In this document: one piece after another, positions 31,967 to 41,511 of the stretch | Position numbering within the stretch: position 1 is the stretch's first letter | Layout: every line of letters begins with the position of its first letter | Assembly (NCBI RefSeq): GCF_018380615.1 | Contig: NZ_JAGYVZ010000005.1 | Location: 1 to 64,000, forward strand | From: Flavobacterium psychroterrae | GTDB lineage: Bacteria > Bacteroidota > Bacteroidia > Flavobacteriales > Flavobacteriaceae | Direction: 5' to 3' | DNA length: 64,000 nt | Notes under the pieces: model-generated | Database searches by the model: none | Seen by the model: the letters and a program-made list of their open reading frames with translations, nothing else | Told to the model about the DNA's origin: nothing | Position numbers and translations under genes: made by a program

Positions 31967-33046
31967 ATGACACAAACCTCCACCGAACCCTTAAAACCAA
32001 AACAACATTTTGAAATTCTCGACGGATTAAGAGGAATAGCCGCTTTGGCGATTGTGTTTTTTCATTTTATGGAAATAGTTTATCCGCCTAAAGATAATTT
32101 TATAGCGCATGGTTTTTTAGCCGTTGATTTTTTCTTTTGCCTTTCCGGATTTGTGATTGCCTACGCCTATAATGACCGAATTGGCAAAATGAAACTTACC
32201 GACTTTTTTACGTTACGATTAATCAGGTTGCATCCTTTGGTTGTTTTTGGCTCTGTATTGGGTTTATTGGCTTTTCTATTTGATCCGTTTGGCGAACATT
32301 CTGAAACCTACGAAACAGGCAAAGTGATCTTGATATTTTTGGCCTCGGCATTTCTGATTCCTTTTCCGGTAATGGCAGATCGTTATTTTAATTTATTTGG
32401 TTTAAATGCGCCCGGATGGTCTTTGTTTTGGGAATATGTTGCCAATATTCTGTATGCGCTTTTCCTTTACAAATTAGGCCGTCGTTCTCTATTTTTATTG
32501 ACTGTTTTGGCTGGAGCAGGAATTTGTTTTACAAGTTATCACGCTGGAGGTTCGTTAATGGGCGGATGGAGTGGAGAAACCTTTTGGGATGGTTTTGCTC
32601 GCATTTCGTATTCTTTTTTGGCAGGAATGCTTATTTACCGCTCCAATTGGATTATTAAATCAAAACTGGGCTTTATTGGTTTATCGGTTTTATTGCTTTT
32701 AACTTTCTTTATCCCTTTTTCTGATTATAATTGGCTCACAGAACCTTTAGTGGTTTTACTCTATTTCCCAATATTGATTGTATTAGGTGCCGGAGCAACT
32801 CTAAAACCAATATTCAGAAAACTGTGTATCTTCTTCGGAAAAATATCGTACCCGCTATACATGACGCATTACGCAGCCATGTGGATATTTGCAAATTATT
32901 ACACCAAATACAAACCGGAAACGGGTCAACTGGCTTTGATTATGTTTGCAGGAACATTGTTTTTATTGGGTATCGCTTATTTGACGATGGTTTTTTATGA
33001 TATCCCAATTAGAAAATATCTTACGGATAGGAGAAAAAAGATTTAA
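31967..33046 (+). CDS. Membrane acyltransferase, family 3
   Basis: 359 residues with about ten membrane segments. The N-terminal signature LDGLRGIAALAIVFFHF, with the catalytic-type His in FFHF, and the later HGFLAVDFFFCLSGFVIAY are characteristic of the acyltransferase 3 family (OafA/NodX type). Members transfer acyl groups to sugars or other cell-surface compounds using acyl-CoA. No polysaccharide genes are nearby, so the acceptor is unknown. It starts 38 bases after the YwqK gene. Confidence 0.9.
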   Translation: MTQTSTEPLKPKQHFEILDGLRGIAALAIVFFHFMEIVYPPKDNFIAHGFLAVDFFFCLSGFVIAYAYNDRIGKMKLTDFFTLRLIRLHPLVVFGSVLGLLAFLFDPFGEHSETYETGKVILIFLASAFLIPFPVMADRYFNLFGLNAPGWSLFWEYVANILYALFLYKLGRRSLFLLTVLAGAGICFTSYHAGGSLMGGWSGETFWDGFARISYSFLAGMLIYRSNWIIKSKLGFIGLSVLLLLTFFIPFSDYNWLTEPLVVLLYFPILIVLGAGATLKPIFRKLCIFFGKISYPLYMTHYAAMWIFANYYTKYKPETGQLALIMFAGTLFLLGIAYLTMVFYDIPIRKYLTDRRKKI

Positions 33047-33056
33047 AATATATTTC

Positions 33057-33211
33057 GGCAAAGTCGCAAAGACGTAAATTTTTTATTTACAATACTGATT
33101 AAAGTTTTTTTTCACGCAGATTAAAAAAGATTTAAGCAGATGGTAGCAGATTTATAAAATCAAAATTAAATCTGCGTGAAAAAAACTTTGCGACTCCTGC
33201 GCCTTTGCGCG
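33057..33211. repeat. Nested inverted repeat between acyltransferase and topB
   Basis: The outer arms are GGCAAAGTCGCAAAG and CTTTGCGACTCCTGCGCC. The inner arms are TTTTTTTTCACGCAGATT and AATCTGCGTGAAAAAAA. The inner motif CACGCAGATT also recurs in the repeat at 35617-35874. No gene is present. Confidence 0.65.
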
Positions 33212-33293
33212 ATTAAAAAAAACCTTTGTCCCTTTATAATTTCAATACCAAATTCTAAATCCCTAATTTCGCATTTAAATTAGAAGGAGAAAA

Positions 33294-35609
33294 ATGAAGG
33301 TCTGTATTGCTGAGAAACCAAGTGTAGCACGCGAAATCGCATCCGTTTTGGGAGCCAATACCAAGCATGATGGATATTATGAAGGCAACGGTTATGCGGT
33401 TACTTACACATTTGGTCATTTATGCACTTTAAAAGAACCTAACGATTACAAACCGCACTGGAAAAGCTGGGATTTGAACAACTTACCCATGCTTCCTGAT
33501 AAATTTGAAACCAAAGTAGTTGAGAATTCAGGCATTCAAAAACAATTTAAAATTGTAAAAAGCTTATTCGATAAAGCCGAATTGGTGATCAATTGCGGGG
33601 ATGCCGGGCAAGAAGGAGAATTGATTCAGCGTTGGGTCATGAACGAAGCAAACTACAAAGGCGAAGTGCAGCGTTTATGGATTTCGTCCTTAACAACCGA
33701 AGCCATAAAAGAAGGTTTTGACAATTTGAAACCTTCTGAAAACTACGATAATTTATTCTACGCCGGATTTTCCAGAGCCATTGGTGATTGGTTATTAGGT
33801 ATGAATGCCACACGTTTATACACCGTAAAACATGGCGGTTACAAACAAGTATTGTCTATTGGGCGCGTGCAAACGCCAACATTAGCGATGGTTGTAGATC
33901 GCTGGAAAGAAATCGAAAATTTTAAACCTCAACCCTATTGGGAATTGCAGACTTTGTACAGAGAAACGCTTTTTAGTTATGAAGAAGGTCGTTTTTTGAA
34001 AAAAGAAGATGGACAACTTTTAGCCAATAAAGTCAAAGAAAGCGAATTCGAAATTGTTTCGGTCGAAAAGAAAAACGGAAATGAGTTTGCACCTAAACTA
34101 TTTGATTTAACGGGATTACAGGTTTATTGCAATACAAAATTTGGATTTTCGGCAGATGAAACGCTTAAAATCGTCCAGACTTTGTACGAACAAAAAGTAG
34201 TTACATATCCCAGAGTTGATACGACTTTTTTACCCAATGATATTTATCCGAAAGTACCGGGAATCCTGCAAAAATTATCTAAATACGCCGAGTTAACGCA
34301 ACCGCTTTTAGGAAAAAAAATAAAAAAATCGCCGAAGGTTTTCAATGATAAAAAAGTTACGGATCACCACGCGATTATTCCAACCGGAATTGAGTCTAAT
34401 TTGCAATACAATCAGCAGCAAGTCTATGATATTATTACACGCCGATTCATTGCTGTATTTTATGACGATTGTCTGGTTGCCAATACTACAGTAATAGGAA
34501 AAGCAGCCGATGTAATGTTTAAAACCACAGGAAAGGAAATCCTGAAAAAAGGATTTAGGGTGGTTTTCGAAGACCCTAACGCTAAAGAAAAAGAAGCCGA
34601 TTTATTGCCGAGTTTTGTTGTAGGAGAAAAAGGTCCGCACGAACCTTCGTTTTTAGAAAAAGAAACCAAACCGCCCAATCAGTTTACAGAGGCAACTTTA
34701 CTGCGCGCTATGGAAACCGCAGGAAAACAAGTCGATGACGAAGATTTACGCGAATTGATGAAAGAAAACGGTATTGGTCGTCCGTCAACACGAGCAAATA
34801 TTATCGAAACGCTTTTTAAACGTCAATACATTGTTCGAAATAAAAAACAGGTTTTACCTACTCCAACCGGGATTCAGCTTATTGATACAATTCAAAATGA
34901 ACTGATAAAATCGGCAGAATTAACGGGTTCTTGGGAAAAGCAATTGAAGGATATCGAAAAAGGCACTTTTACGGCTGGAGCGTTTATTAAAAACATGAAA
35001 CGAATGGTTGAAGCTTTGGTAACCGAAGTTCGAAGTGAAACCAGACACGCCAATATTTCGCACGCACAAAGCGTTCAAAAAGAAGTTCTAAAGGTCGAAA
35101 AAAAGAAAGCCGCAGGAATTTTAGCCGAAACTTGTCCGAAATGTAAAAAAGCAACCTTGATAAAAGGAAAATCGGCTTACGGTTGTGGCAATTATAAAGC
35201 GGGTTGTGATTTTTTATTACCCTATACTTATGCCGACAAAAAAATATCTGAAAACCAATATTTACGATTAGTCCAAAAAGGATCAACAGTTAATATAAAA
35301 GGCTTTAAAACCGAAGAAGGAAATGTTGAAGGTTTGATCAGGTTTGAAGAAAATTACAAGCTTAAACTAGAAACAAAGAAAACAGCTCCAAAAGCAAAAT
35401 CAGAAACAGCATCAAATACAACAGCAGATTCATTAACGTGCCCAAAATGTAGAAAAGGAACAATCATGAAAGGAAAAACCGCTTATGGTTGTGGCGATTA
35501 TAAGCTGGGTTGCGATTTTAAAGTTACTTTTGATGATGTACGAGCAAAACTAAAAGATCAAAAACCAACTAAGGAATTGGTTTATTCTATTTTGAACGAA
35601 AGCGTTTAA
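33294..35609 (+). CDS. topB: DNA topoisomerase III, type IA
   Basis: 771 residues. TOPRIM domain: Glu7 in AEKPSVAREIA, and the Asp103-x3-Glu107 motif in CGDAGQEGELI. Core: ATRLYTVKHGG and SIGRVQTPTLAMV. Catalytic Tyr305 lies in VVTYPRVDTTFL, where most relatives have YPRTD. The NGIGRPSTRANIIETL block is present. Two C-terminal zinc-ribbon units (CPKCKKATLIKGKSAYGCG and CPKCRKGTIMKGKTAYGCG) follow a Lys-rich linker. It relaxes or decatenates single-stranded DNA. TopB-like genes also occur on mobile elements, but there is no conjugation gene here, so a chromosomal role is likely. Confidence 0.93.
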   Translation: MKVCIAEKPSVAREIASVLGANTKHDGYYEGNGYAVTYTFGHLCTLKEPNDYKPHWKSWDLNNLPMLPDKFETKVVENSGIQKQFKIVKSLFDKAELVINCGDAGQEGELIQRWVMNEANYKGEVQRLWISSLTTEAIKEGFDNLKPSENYDNLFYAGFSRAIGDWLLGMNATRLYTVKHGGYKQVLSIGRVQTPTLAMVVDRWKEIENFKPQPYWELQTLYRETLFSYEEGRFLKKEDGQLLANKVKESEFEIVSVEKKNGNEFAPKLFDLTGLQVYCNTKFGFSADETLKIVQTLYEQKVVTYPRVDTTFLPNDIYPKVPGILQKLSKYAELTQPLLGKKIKKSPKVFNDKKVTDHHAIIPTGIESNLQYNQQQVYDIITRRFIAVFYDDCLVANTTVIGKAADVMFKTTGKEILKKGFRVVFEDPNAKEKEADLLPSFVVGEKGPHEPSFLEKETKPPNQFTEATLLRAMETAGKQVDDEDLRELMKENGIGRPSTRANIIETLFKRQYIVRNKKQVLPTPTGIQLIDTIQNELIKSAELTGSWEKQLKDIEKGTFTAGAFIKNMKRMVEALVTEVRSETRHANISHAQSVQKEVLKVEKKKAAGILAETCPKCKKATLIKGKSAYGCGNYKAGCDFLLPYTYADKKISENQYLRLVQKGSTVNIKGFKTEEGNVEGLIRFEENYKLKLETKKTAPKAKSETASNTTADSLTCPKCRKGTIMKGKTAYGCGDYKLGCDFKVTFDDVRAKLKDQKPTKELVYSILNESV

Positions 35610-35616
35610 TTTTTTT

Positions 35617-35874
35617 GCCACAGATTAAAGAATTAAAATGATTTTTCCTTTTAGTTTTTGCCACGAATTACACGAATTTACACAAATTGTTTTCACGCAG
35701 ATTCTGCAGATTAAGGCAGATTTTATTTGATTTTTATTTATTAAAATCTGCGAGCATCTGCTTAAATCTTTTTAAATCTGCGTGAACAAAATCATTTTAA
35801 TCCTTTAATCTGTGGCAGTTTTTTACCTTCCAATTTACATAAATCAATTCGTGAAAATTAGTGCAATTCGTGGC
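35617..35874. repeat. Two interleaved long inverted repeats
   Basis: GCCACAGATTAAAG at 35617 pairs with its complement ending at 35816. GCCACGAATTACACG at 35660 pairs with its complement ending at 35874, so the two arm pairs cross. A CACGCAGATT / AATCTGCGTG pair sits in the middle. It fills nearly all of the 318-base gap between topB and the DUF6265 gene. No gene is present. Confidence 0.65.
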
Positions 35875-35927
35875 AAACTTTTTTTTCATACTTTAGCACA
35901 ATTACATTAACACCAAAACCGAAATAT

Positions 35928-36404
35928 ATGTTTCAGAAAATTACTCTTTTAATGCTTTTAGTAGCCGTTGTTTCTTGTCAAAAAAAGGAATCTATCGAAA
36001 AGGACAAAATCAAAATAGCCGATTGGCTGATTGGAAACTGGGAAAATGCTTCACCAGATGGCGTACTTTCTGAAAATTGGATAAAACTAAACGATAGTAC
36101 TTTTAGCGCCTCTTCTTATTTTATAAAAGGAAAAGACACTTTGCATTTCGAAAGTATTGTTCTCGCACAAAAAGGAGAAACCTTAACATATTTCGCAACA
36201 GTAAAAGGTCAAAATGATGATAAACCTGTTGCATTTCCTTCAACTGCAGAATCAGATAAACAATTGGTTTTCGAAAATCCTAAACATGATTATCCTCAAA
36301 AAATCACTTACACAAAAGGTGCTGATAATACTTTGATTGCTGAGATTTCTGGGAAATTAAATGGAAAAGTGAGTTCGGAGAAGTTTGTTATGTTGAAGAA
36401 ATAA
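35928..36404 (+). CDS. DUF6265 family lipoprotein
   Basis: 158 residues with a lipobox-like VAVVSC (Cys at about residue 17). The mature part opens with IADWLIGNWENASPDGVLSENW and contains YFIKGKDTLHFESIVL and FENPKHDYPQKITY, the repeating WLxGxW and NPxHDYPQ patterns of the DUF6265 family (lipocalin-like). The function is unknown. It stands alone between repeat-rich gaps. Confidence 0.85.
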   Translation: MFQKITLLMLLVAVVSCQKKESIEKDKIKIADWLIGNWENASPDGVLSENWIKLNDSTFSASSYFIKGKDTLHFESIVLAQKGETLTYFATVKGQNDDKPVAFPSTAESDKQLVFENPKHDYPQKITYTKGADNTLIAEISGKLNGKVSSEKFVMLKK

Positions 36405-36420
36405 TTATGAAAACTGCTTG

Positions 36421-36587
36421 TTTAGACTGGACTAAAGTCCAGCCCTACAATATGGATCATTCCTTCGGAATTTTAAATTCACAATACCTTCAGTTTGATG
36501 AGAAAAGAACCATAGGTTCGACCAATTTTGTAGAGCTGGACTTTAGTCCAGTTTAGAAACATTACGTTCACGAGCAAGATGCTCGTG
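36421..36587. mobile_element. MITE-like element with palindromic ends, plus an adjacent REP palindrome
   Basis: The palindrome CTGGACTAAAGTCCAG (36427-36442), followed by CCCTACAA, faces TTGTAGAG then CTGGACTTTAGTCCAG (36536-36551). This makes terminal inverted repeats of about 28 bases around an 85-base core with no frame. Immediately after comes the separate palindrome CACGAGCA-AGA-TGCTCGTG (36569-36587). No target-site duplication is evident. A non-autonomous or REP-type repeat is likely; no transposase is in the window. Confidence 0.5.
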
Positions 36588-36637
36588 CCAACGTCAAAAA
36601 TAAAAAAAACTCAGAATCTCAACAACTTCACAAAAAC

Positions 36638-37798
36638 CTACTCCTTCTCCCCGATTTTATTCACCATAAAAATCATCAGAATTCCTAAAAGTGCCATTAC
36701 TAAAAACGCCCATTTCATACTTAAATATTCAGAGATAAAGCCCACCATTGGCGGAACAAGTAAAAACCCCAGGTAACCAATTGTAGATATGGATGTTAAT
36801 GCAGAACCACTGCTTAATTTTGATGATCTTCCGGCAATACCAAATACTAACGGAACGACGCAGGAAACCCCAACTCCAATTAATACATAACCAAAAATTG
36901 TTGGATAAATAAAAGGCAACAAAAAACAAATTAAAAATCCTACTGTGATCAAAATTCCGCTGTAAAGGAGGATTCGTTTCGTGCCAAATTTCATTACACC
37001 GTAATCTCCAAACAAACGTCCTAAAGTTACTGCTGTTGCAAAAAACACAAATGCAGCACTGGTTAATTTAGGAGAAGCGTGCAATATATTTTCAAAATAA
37101 ATACCGCTCCAGTCATACATTGTATTTTCGCAAGCCATAGAGACAAAACAAATTATGGCAAACTTAATCAGGTTTTTTTCCGGCATCGAAAAGAACTTCT
37201 TTTTTACAGGTACAGGCTGATTATGGATACTCAATGGATAAAAACAAGCCGTAAGCCCCATCATAAAAACACTTACACCTAATAAATGATGCGATGGTGC
37301 AATATGCCTTGATACCATAACATAACCCAATCCTGCGCCTGTAAAAACCGCTATACTCCAAACGGCATGAAAACGGGTTATGATTGATTGCGGATATAAC
37401 TTTTGAACCTCCAGCGATTGTGCGTTAATAGACAAATTAAAAATATTTCGAGAAGCCCCAAAAATTAAAAGTATGATAACCAACTGCCAGACAAAACCAG
37501 CCAGACCAGGCAAAGCCAAAACAATATTAAACATAACTGCTCCTAACAGCATGATGTACCGGCTGCTGTATTTATTTAATAACTTTCCTGTAAAAGGCAT
37601 TGTCAGCATTAAACCTATTGGAAACGCGAATAAAACAGTTCCAAATTCAGCTTCAGATAAATTAAGCTGCGCTTTTATATGCGGAATTCGGGAAACCCAC
37701 GAAGAATATCCAAATCCGGAAAGGAAAAAAAATACAGTATTTGCTATACGGAATCCTCTGGGAGTATTTTGAAGTTTTTTAAAGAAGGGTAAAATCAT
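36638..37798 (-). CDS. MFS transporter
   Basis: About 386 residues from the ATG at 37798; the frame extends four codons to a TTG. Twelve membrane segments are evident. The first reads FRIANTVFFFLSGFGYSSWVSR, and the loop 2-3 region shows GKLLNKYSSRYIML in place of the usual MFS motif. Similarity is to FucP- or Bcr-like permeases annotated only as MFS. The substrate is unknown. It is divergent from the DUF4198 gene and ends near the MITE-like repeat. Confidence 0.9.
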   Translation of the reverse strand: MILPFFKKLQNTPRGFRIANTVFFFLSGFGYSSWVSRIPHIKAQLNLSEAEFGTVLFAFPIGLMLTMPFTGKLLNKYSSRYIMLLGAVMFNIVLALPGLAGFVWQLVIILLIFGASRNIFNLSINAQSLEVQKLYPQSIITRFHAVWSIAVFTGAGLGYVMVSRHIAPSHHLLGVSVFMMGLTACFYPLSIHNQPVPVKKKFFSMPEKNLIKFAIICFVSMACENTMYDWSGIYFENILHASPKLTSAAFVFFATAVTLGRLFGDYGVMKFGTKRILLYSGILITVGFLICFLLPFIYPTIFGYVLIGVGVSCVVPLVFGIAGRSSKLSSGSALTSISTIGYLGFLLVPPMVGFISEYLSMKWAFLVMALLGILMIFMVNKIGEKE

Positions 37799-38003
37799 GA
37801 AGTTTTGCAATTAAAGGCGCAAAATTAAGGCTTTTAAAACCAAATTCATCTCTTTTAACTTTCTTCTGTAAAAACAAATTGCCCTAACTTTGTTGCATTT
37901 AAAATGAAACTTCGAAAAGTGTGGATAAACTAAATATAGAATGTTAATAATCAAAAAGACATTAATTTTGTAAATTTTATTTTTAATTATTCTAAATAAG
38001 CCT

Positions 38004-38011
38004 TAAGTTTG
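38004..38011 (+). promoter_or_regulatory. -7 promoter element of the DUF4198 gene
   Basis: TAAGTTTG is an exact match to TAnnTTTG, 26 bases before the DUF4198 start codon. A second match, TAATTTTG, lies at 37963-37970. A -33 TTTG at normal spacing from the first is not clear. Confidence 0.5.
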
Positions 38012-38037
38012 TAGAAATAAAAATTAAAATTCATATT

Positions 38038-38763
38038 ATGAAATCTAAGACTTTAAAAACGATAACATTTTTACTTTTAATGTTAGTTGCAACGCCACAA
38101 TTATTTGCTCACGCTCTTTGGATTGAAACTAAAGCAACCGGAACTAAAGGAAAAGCACAGGAAATTTCAGTTTTCTTCGGAGAATTTTCAGATAATGACA
38201 TTACAAAAGCAGACAAATGGTTTTCTGATTTAAAAGATTTTTCATTAGTATTAATTTCTCCTTCAAAAAAAGAAACAAAACTTACTTCAAAAGCTTTAGA
38301 TAATAAATATCAGGCATTTTTTACTCCGGATGAAGATGGCGTTTATACTGTTGTGATGCACCACAAAGTAAAAGATGTTTATGGAACTATGGTGCTGGAT
38401 TATAATTCAAGTGCTACAGTTATTGTTGGTAGTGCTGAAAAAGGAAATGAAGCTGTTGCAAACTCTAATGTTATTAGTTTATTTTCTAAAGATGCAGCAA
38501 CTGCAAAACAAAAAACTACAGTAAATGTAAATGCATTGTACGACGGGAAAATTGCAACAAAACAAAAAATGAAAGTAATTGCTCCAAACGGATGGGAAAA
38601 AGAATTATGGAGTAATGACAAAGGAGAAATCTCTTTTACACCAATCTGGTCAGGTAACTATATGGTAGAATTTGCTTATACTGAAAAAGCTTCCGGTGAT
38701 CACAACGGTAAAAAATATGACGAAATCTGGAAAATGGCAACTTATTTAATTTCGGTTAAATAA
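38038..38763 (+). CDS. DUF4198 domain-containing exported protein
   Basis: 241 residues. The signal peptide is cleaved after PQLFAHA, and the mature protein starts with the family's typical HALWIETKATG. Beta-rich blocks follow: AQEISVFFGEFSDND, YQAFFTPDEDGVYTVVMHHKV, and KVIAPNGWEKELW. DUF4198 proteins are periplasmic and often associated with nickel, cobalt or iron uptake. The next gene is a TonB-dependent siderophore receptor, which supports a metal-uptake role. A terminator separates them, so they are probably distinct transcripts under a shared signal. Confidence 0.88.
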   Translation: MKSKTLKTITFLLLMLVATPQLFAHALWIETKATGTKGKAQEISVFFGEFSDNDITKADKWFSDLKDFSLVLISPSKKETKLTSKALDNKYQAFFTPDEDGVYTVVMHHKVKDVYGTMVLDYNSSATVIVGSAEKGNEAVANSNVISLFSKDAATAKQKTTVNVNALYDGKIATKQKMKVIAPNGWEKELWSNDKGEISFTPIWSGNYMVEFAYTEKASGDHNGKKYDEIWKMATYLISVK

Positions 38764-38796
38764 TTCAAAAACATTATTTCATTTTTAAATTACATA

Positions 38797-38827
38797 AAAC
38801 CTTGCTCTTTTGAGCAAGGTTTTTTTT
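38797..38827 (+). terminator. Intrinsic terminator after the DUF4198 gene
   Basis: AAAACCTTGCTC (38797-38808) pairs perfectly with GAGCAAGGTTTT across a three- to four-base loop, then T residues follow. It is a clear rightward terminator. Confidence 0.88.
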
Positions 38828-38957
38828 ATGCTTAATTGACAATTACACTATTTAGAATAACTCTAATTAATAGAAAATTATATTGAATTTCACAAAATCT
38901 TAAGCTAATCTTAAGTAAAAATTAATTAAAATTTAAGTAATAAATTCTATCTAAATA

Positions 38958-38990
38958 TTTTGTTAAAGCCTTTGTGAGACGTTATATTTG
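38958..38990 (+). promoter_or_regulatory. Promoter of the TonB-dependent receptor
   Basis: TTTTG at 38958-38962, 20 bases, then TATATTTG at 38983-38990. Both fit the Bacteroidota primary sigma consensus (TTTG -33, TAnnTTTG -7). The start codon lies 34 bases downstream. Confidence 0.6.
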
Positions 38991-39024
38991 CAAAAGTTAT
39001 TTTTATTAAATCTAAATAAATACC

Positions 39025-41319
39025 ATGAAATATAATTTACTTCTTGTTTTATCCTTAATAAGTTTTGCATCTTATAGTCAGCAGTATACAAGCGCAGAAA
39101 GTACCTCAACTGCAAATGATACTGTAAAAAACAAAAAAGGAGAAGCGCTTAATGAAGTTTTAATCACAGCAAATAAGCCTAAAAAGCCTATTGAAGCAGC
39201 ACGTTCAGGAATTAAAGTAATGGACTTGCCTCAAAGTGTTCAAATTATTGGCAGCGAAATAATCTCAGAACAACAAGCAATACGATTAAGTGAAGTAGTA
39301 AAAAACCTTAACGGAGTTTATGTAGGATCAGCTCGTGGTGGCGCTCAGGAATCTTTTTTCTCAAGAGGTTATGATATGTCTGCTAATAATATGTTTAAAA
39401 ATGGTTTCCGTTACAATGCCGGTTCAATTCCGGAGGTTTCATCTTTAGAAAAAGTTGAATTCTTAAAAGGTGGTTCTGCTTTATTATATGGAAATGTCGC
39501 TCCTGGCGGAATCATGAATTTGGTAACCAAAACTCCAAAATTCACAAAAGGCGGTGAAATTTCTATGCAAATAGGAAGCTATTCTTTTTATAAACCAACT
39601 ATTGACTTTTACGGACCTTTAAACAAATCTATAGCATACCGTTTTACCGCTTCATATGAAAACTCAGAAAGCTTTAGGGATTATGTAAAAAACGAACGCA
39701 TCTATATCAATCCTTCGTTTTTATTTCATGTTTCAGATAAAACACAAATTACGGTTCAGGGAGATTATTTAAGTGCTGACTGGACGCCTGATTTTGGTAC
39801 GGGAATCTACGAAAAAACAATTTTAGATTTACCTCGTAACGAATATTTCGGAGCGCTTTGGTCAACTGCAAATACTAAATCGGCGAGTGCTTCGGTATTG
39901 CTGAATCATGATTTCAATAAAAACTGGAAATTAAATTTTAATTCTTCTTATCAATCTTACCGCAGAACACAAACTTCTACAGCACAATTAAGTACAATTG
40001 AAGCTAACGGAAACTGGAAACGCGGACTAACAAAATCTGATGGTGCTGAACATATTTTTGGTGATCAGTTAAGCTTACAGGGAACTTTTAATACAGGAAG
40101 TATTAAACACCAGATTTTTACAGGAGTTGATTATGAAAATTCTATCGCTCCAAGTTATACTTATGGTTTTTATGCAACTCCAAATGGTGCTGTCGCGATC
40201 ACTACAGAAGCTACAGCAATTAATCTTTATAATTACGACTATAGCACACAAAGTTTAAATGTACCTTATCCAACAAGAGCAACTCAATTAGCCACTACAA
40301 ATACACAACGTTTTGGTGCTTATGCTCAGGATTTAATTTCGGTTACTGATTATGTAAAAGTTTTGGCAGGTTTAAGATGGTCTTGGCAGGAAAGTGAAGT
40401 TACAACCTCAAAGGAAATAATAGAGAAAAACGTGATTACAACAACTCTTGACAACGCGATACCAGTTACGGGAGCTAAAACCTTAAACAGAGCGTATTCG
40501 CCTAAAGCAGGGTTGGTAATTCAGCCTACTAAAGATTTGTCTTTGTTTGCAAGTTACTCTAACTCTTTTACGCCTAATACAGGAACAACTGTAGATTTAA
40601 AACCTTTAGATCCTTCTATTATAGATCAATATGAAGTGGGAATTAAAAAAGATTTCTGGAAAGGTCTTTTGAGTACAAACGTAACCTTATATCAAATATC
40701 AAATAATAATTTAGCCCAAACAGCTCAGTTTTTAGCCGATGGTGTTACACAAAATGCTACAACTACCATAAAAGAATTAGTAGGTGCAACAAAAGGTAAA
40801 GGTGTTGAAATAGATATTACAGCCACTCCAGTTGAAGGATTGAACATTATGGCGGGTTATAGTTTTAATGAAACCAAAGTATCTAAATCATCAGGCACAA
40901 ACGGAAGTCTTGTAGTTGGTGATGTATTAGCAAGAACGCCAAAAAACACAGCAAATTTGAGCTTTTTCTACAAATTGCCTGAAGGTTTATTAAAAGGATT
41001 GACTTTTGGAGCAATTGCAAATTATGTGGGAGATCGTACAGGTGGATGGAATGATGATTATTTATGGACAGCGGTTAAACCTACGCCTGCTAACCCTAAT
41101 CCAAATCCGGCTTACACGATCACAATCAGAGACAGAGATATTCCGTTAGAAGGATATACAACTGTTGATGCTTCGTTAGGATATGAATGGAGAAAGTTCT
41201 CGATTTTATGCCGATTATCAAATATCACAAACGAATTGAATTATACGGTTCACGAAAATTATAGTGTGAATCCAATTGCCCCGCGTCAAATCATGACAAG
41301 CCTGAAATACAAGTTTTAA
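39025..41319 (+). CDS. TonB-dependent siderophore receptor
   Basis: 764 residues with a signal peptide (after ASYSQ). The plug domain starts with VLITANKPKKPIEAARSGIKVMDLPQSVQIIG, with the TonB-box-like region before it. Blocks SEVVKNLNGVYVGSARGG and FLKGGSALLYGNVAPGGIMNLVTKTPK are typical of ferrichrome or FhuA-type receptors. A 22-strand barrel follows, ending in an aromatic residue (TSLKYKF), as required for outer-membrane insertion. It imports a ferric siderophore or similar chelate with TonB-ExbBD energy. A short Asn-Pro repeat (NPNPNPAY) lies in one extracellular loop. The exact ligand is unknown. Confidence 0.93.
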   Translation: MKYNLLLVLSLISFASYSQQYTSAESTSTANDTVKNKKGEALNEVLITANKPKKPIEAARSGIKVMDLPQSVQIIGSEIISEQQAIRLSEVVKNLNGVYVGSARGGAQESFFSRGYDMSANNMFKNGFRYNAGSIPEVSSLEKVEFLKGGSALLYGNVAPGGIMNLVTKTPKFTKGGEISMQIGSYSFYKPTIDFYGPLNKSIAYRFTASYENSESFRDYVKNERIYINPSFLFHVSDKTQITVQGDYLSADWTPDFGTGIYEKTILDLPRNEYFGALWSTANTKSASASVLLNHDFNKNWKLNFNSSYQSYRRTQTSTAQLSTIEANGNWKRGLTKSDGAEHIFGDQLSLQGTFNTGSIKHQIFTGVDYENSIAPSYTYGFYATPNGAVAITTEATAINLYNYDYSTQSLNVPYPTRATQLATTNTQRFGAYAQDLISVTDYVKVLAGLRWSWQESEVTTSKEIIEKNVITTTLDNAIPVTGAKTLNRAYSPKAGLVIQPTKDLSLFASYSNSFTPNTGTTVDLKPLDPSIIDQYEVGIKKDFWKGLLSTNVTLYQISNNNLAQTAQFLADGVTQNATTTIKELVGATKGKGVEIDITATPVEGLNIMAGYSFNETKVSKSSGTNGSLVVGDVLARTPKNTANLSFFYKLPEGLLKGLTFGAIANYVGDRTGGWNDDYLWTAVKPTPANPNPNPAYTITIRDRDIPLEGYTTVDASLGYEWRKFSILCRLSNITNELNYTVHENYSVNPIAPRQIMTSLKYKF

Positions 41320-41343
41320 AAATTTGAATTAGATTTTTTTTCC

Positions 41344-41394
41344 AAAGCTTTTTCTGCATTTTCATCTGAAAATCAGAAGAAGCTTTTGGTTTTT
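41344..41394 (+). terminator. Terminator after the TonB-dependent receptor
   Basis: CCAAAGCTTTTTCTG pairs, with two mismatches, with CAGAAGAAGCTTTTGG and is followed by TTTTT. It starts just after the receptor stop. Confidence 0.6.
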
Positions 41395-41400
41395 ATGCCA

Positions 41401-41430
41401 AACCTCGTTTAGCAATAAATGAGGTTTTTT
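41401..41430 (+). terminator. Second short terminator-like hairpin
   Basis: AACCTC (41401-41406) pairs with GAGGTT (41421-41426), followed by TTTTTT. Its right arm covers an ATG at 41419, which argues that translation of the permease does not start there. Confidence 0.5.
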
Positions 41431-41511
41431 ATTTTCACAAAAGAAAATGCTCTAATTATATTTACTTTTGTCGCAGATACTTTTTATCGCATCAAAACAA
41501 AAATTCCAAAC

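Noticed and set aside
37967..38011. -33/-7 pair TTTG and TAAGTTTG for the DUF4198 gene
   Set aside because: The gap of about 33 bases is too long for the Bacteroidota promoter. Only the -7 element was kept.
41419..41511. N-terminal extension of the APC permease
   Set aside because: The earlier ATG lies in the right arm of a terminator hairpin and the extra residues do not fit the family. The ATG at 41512 precedes the first transporter helix properly.
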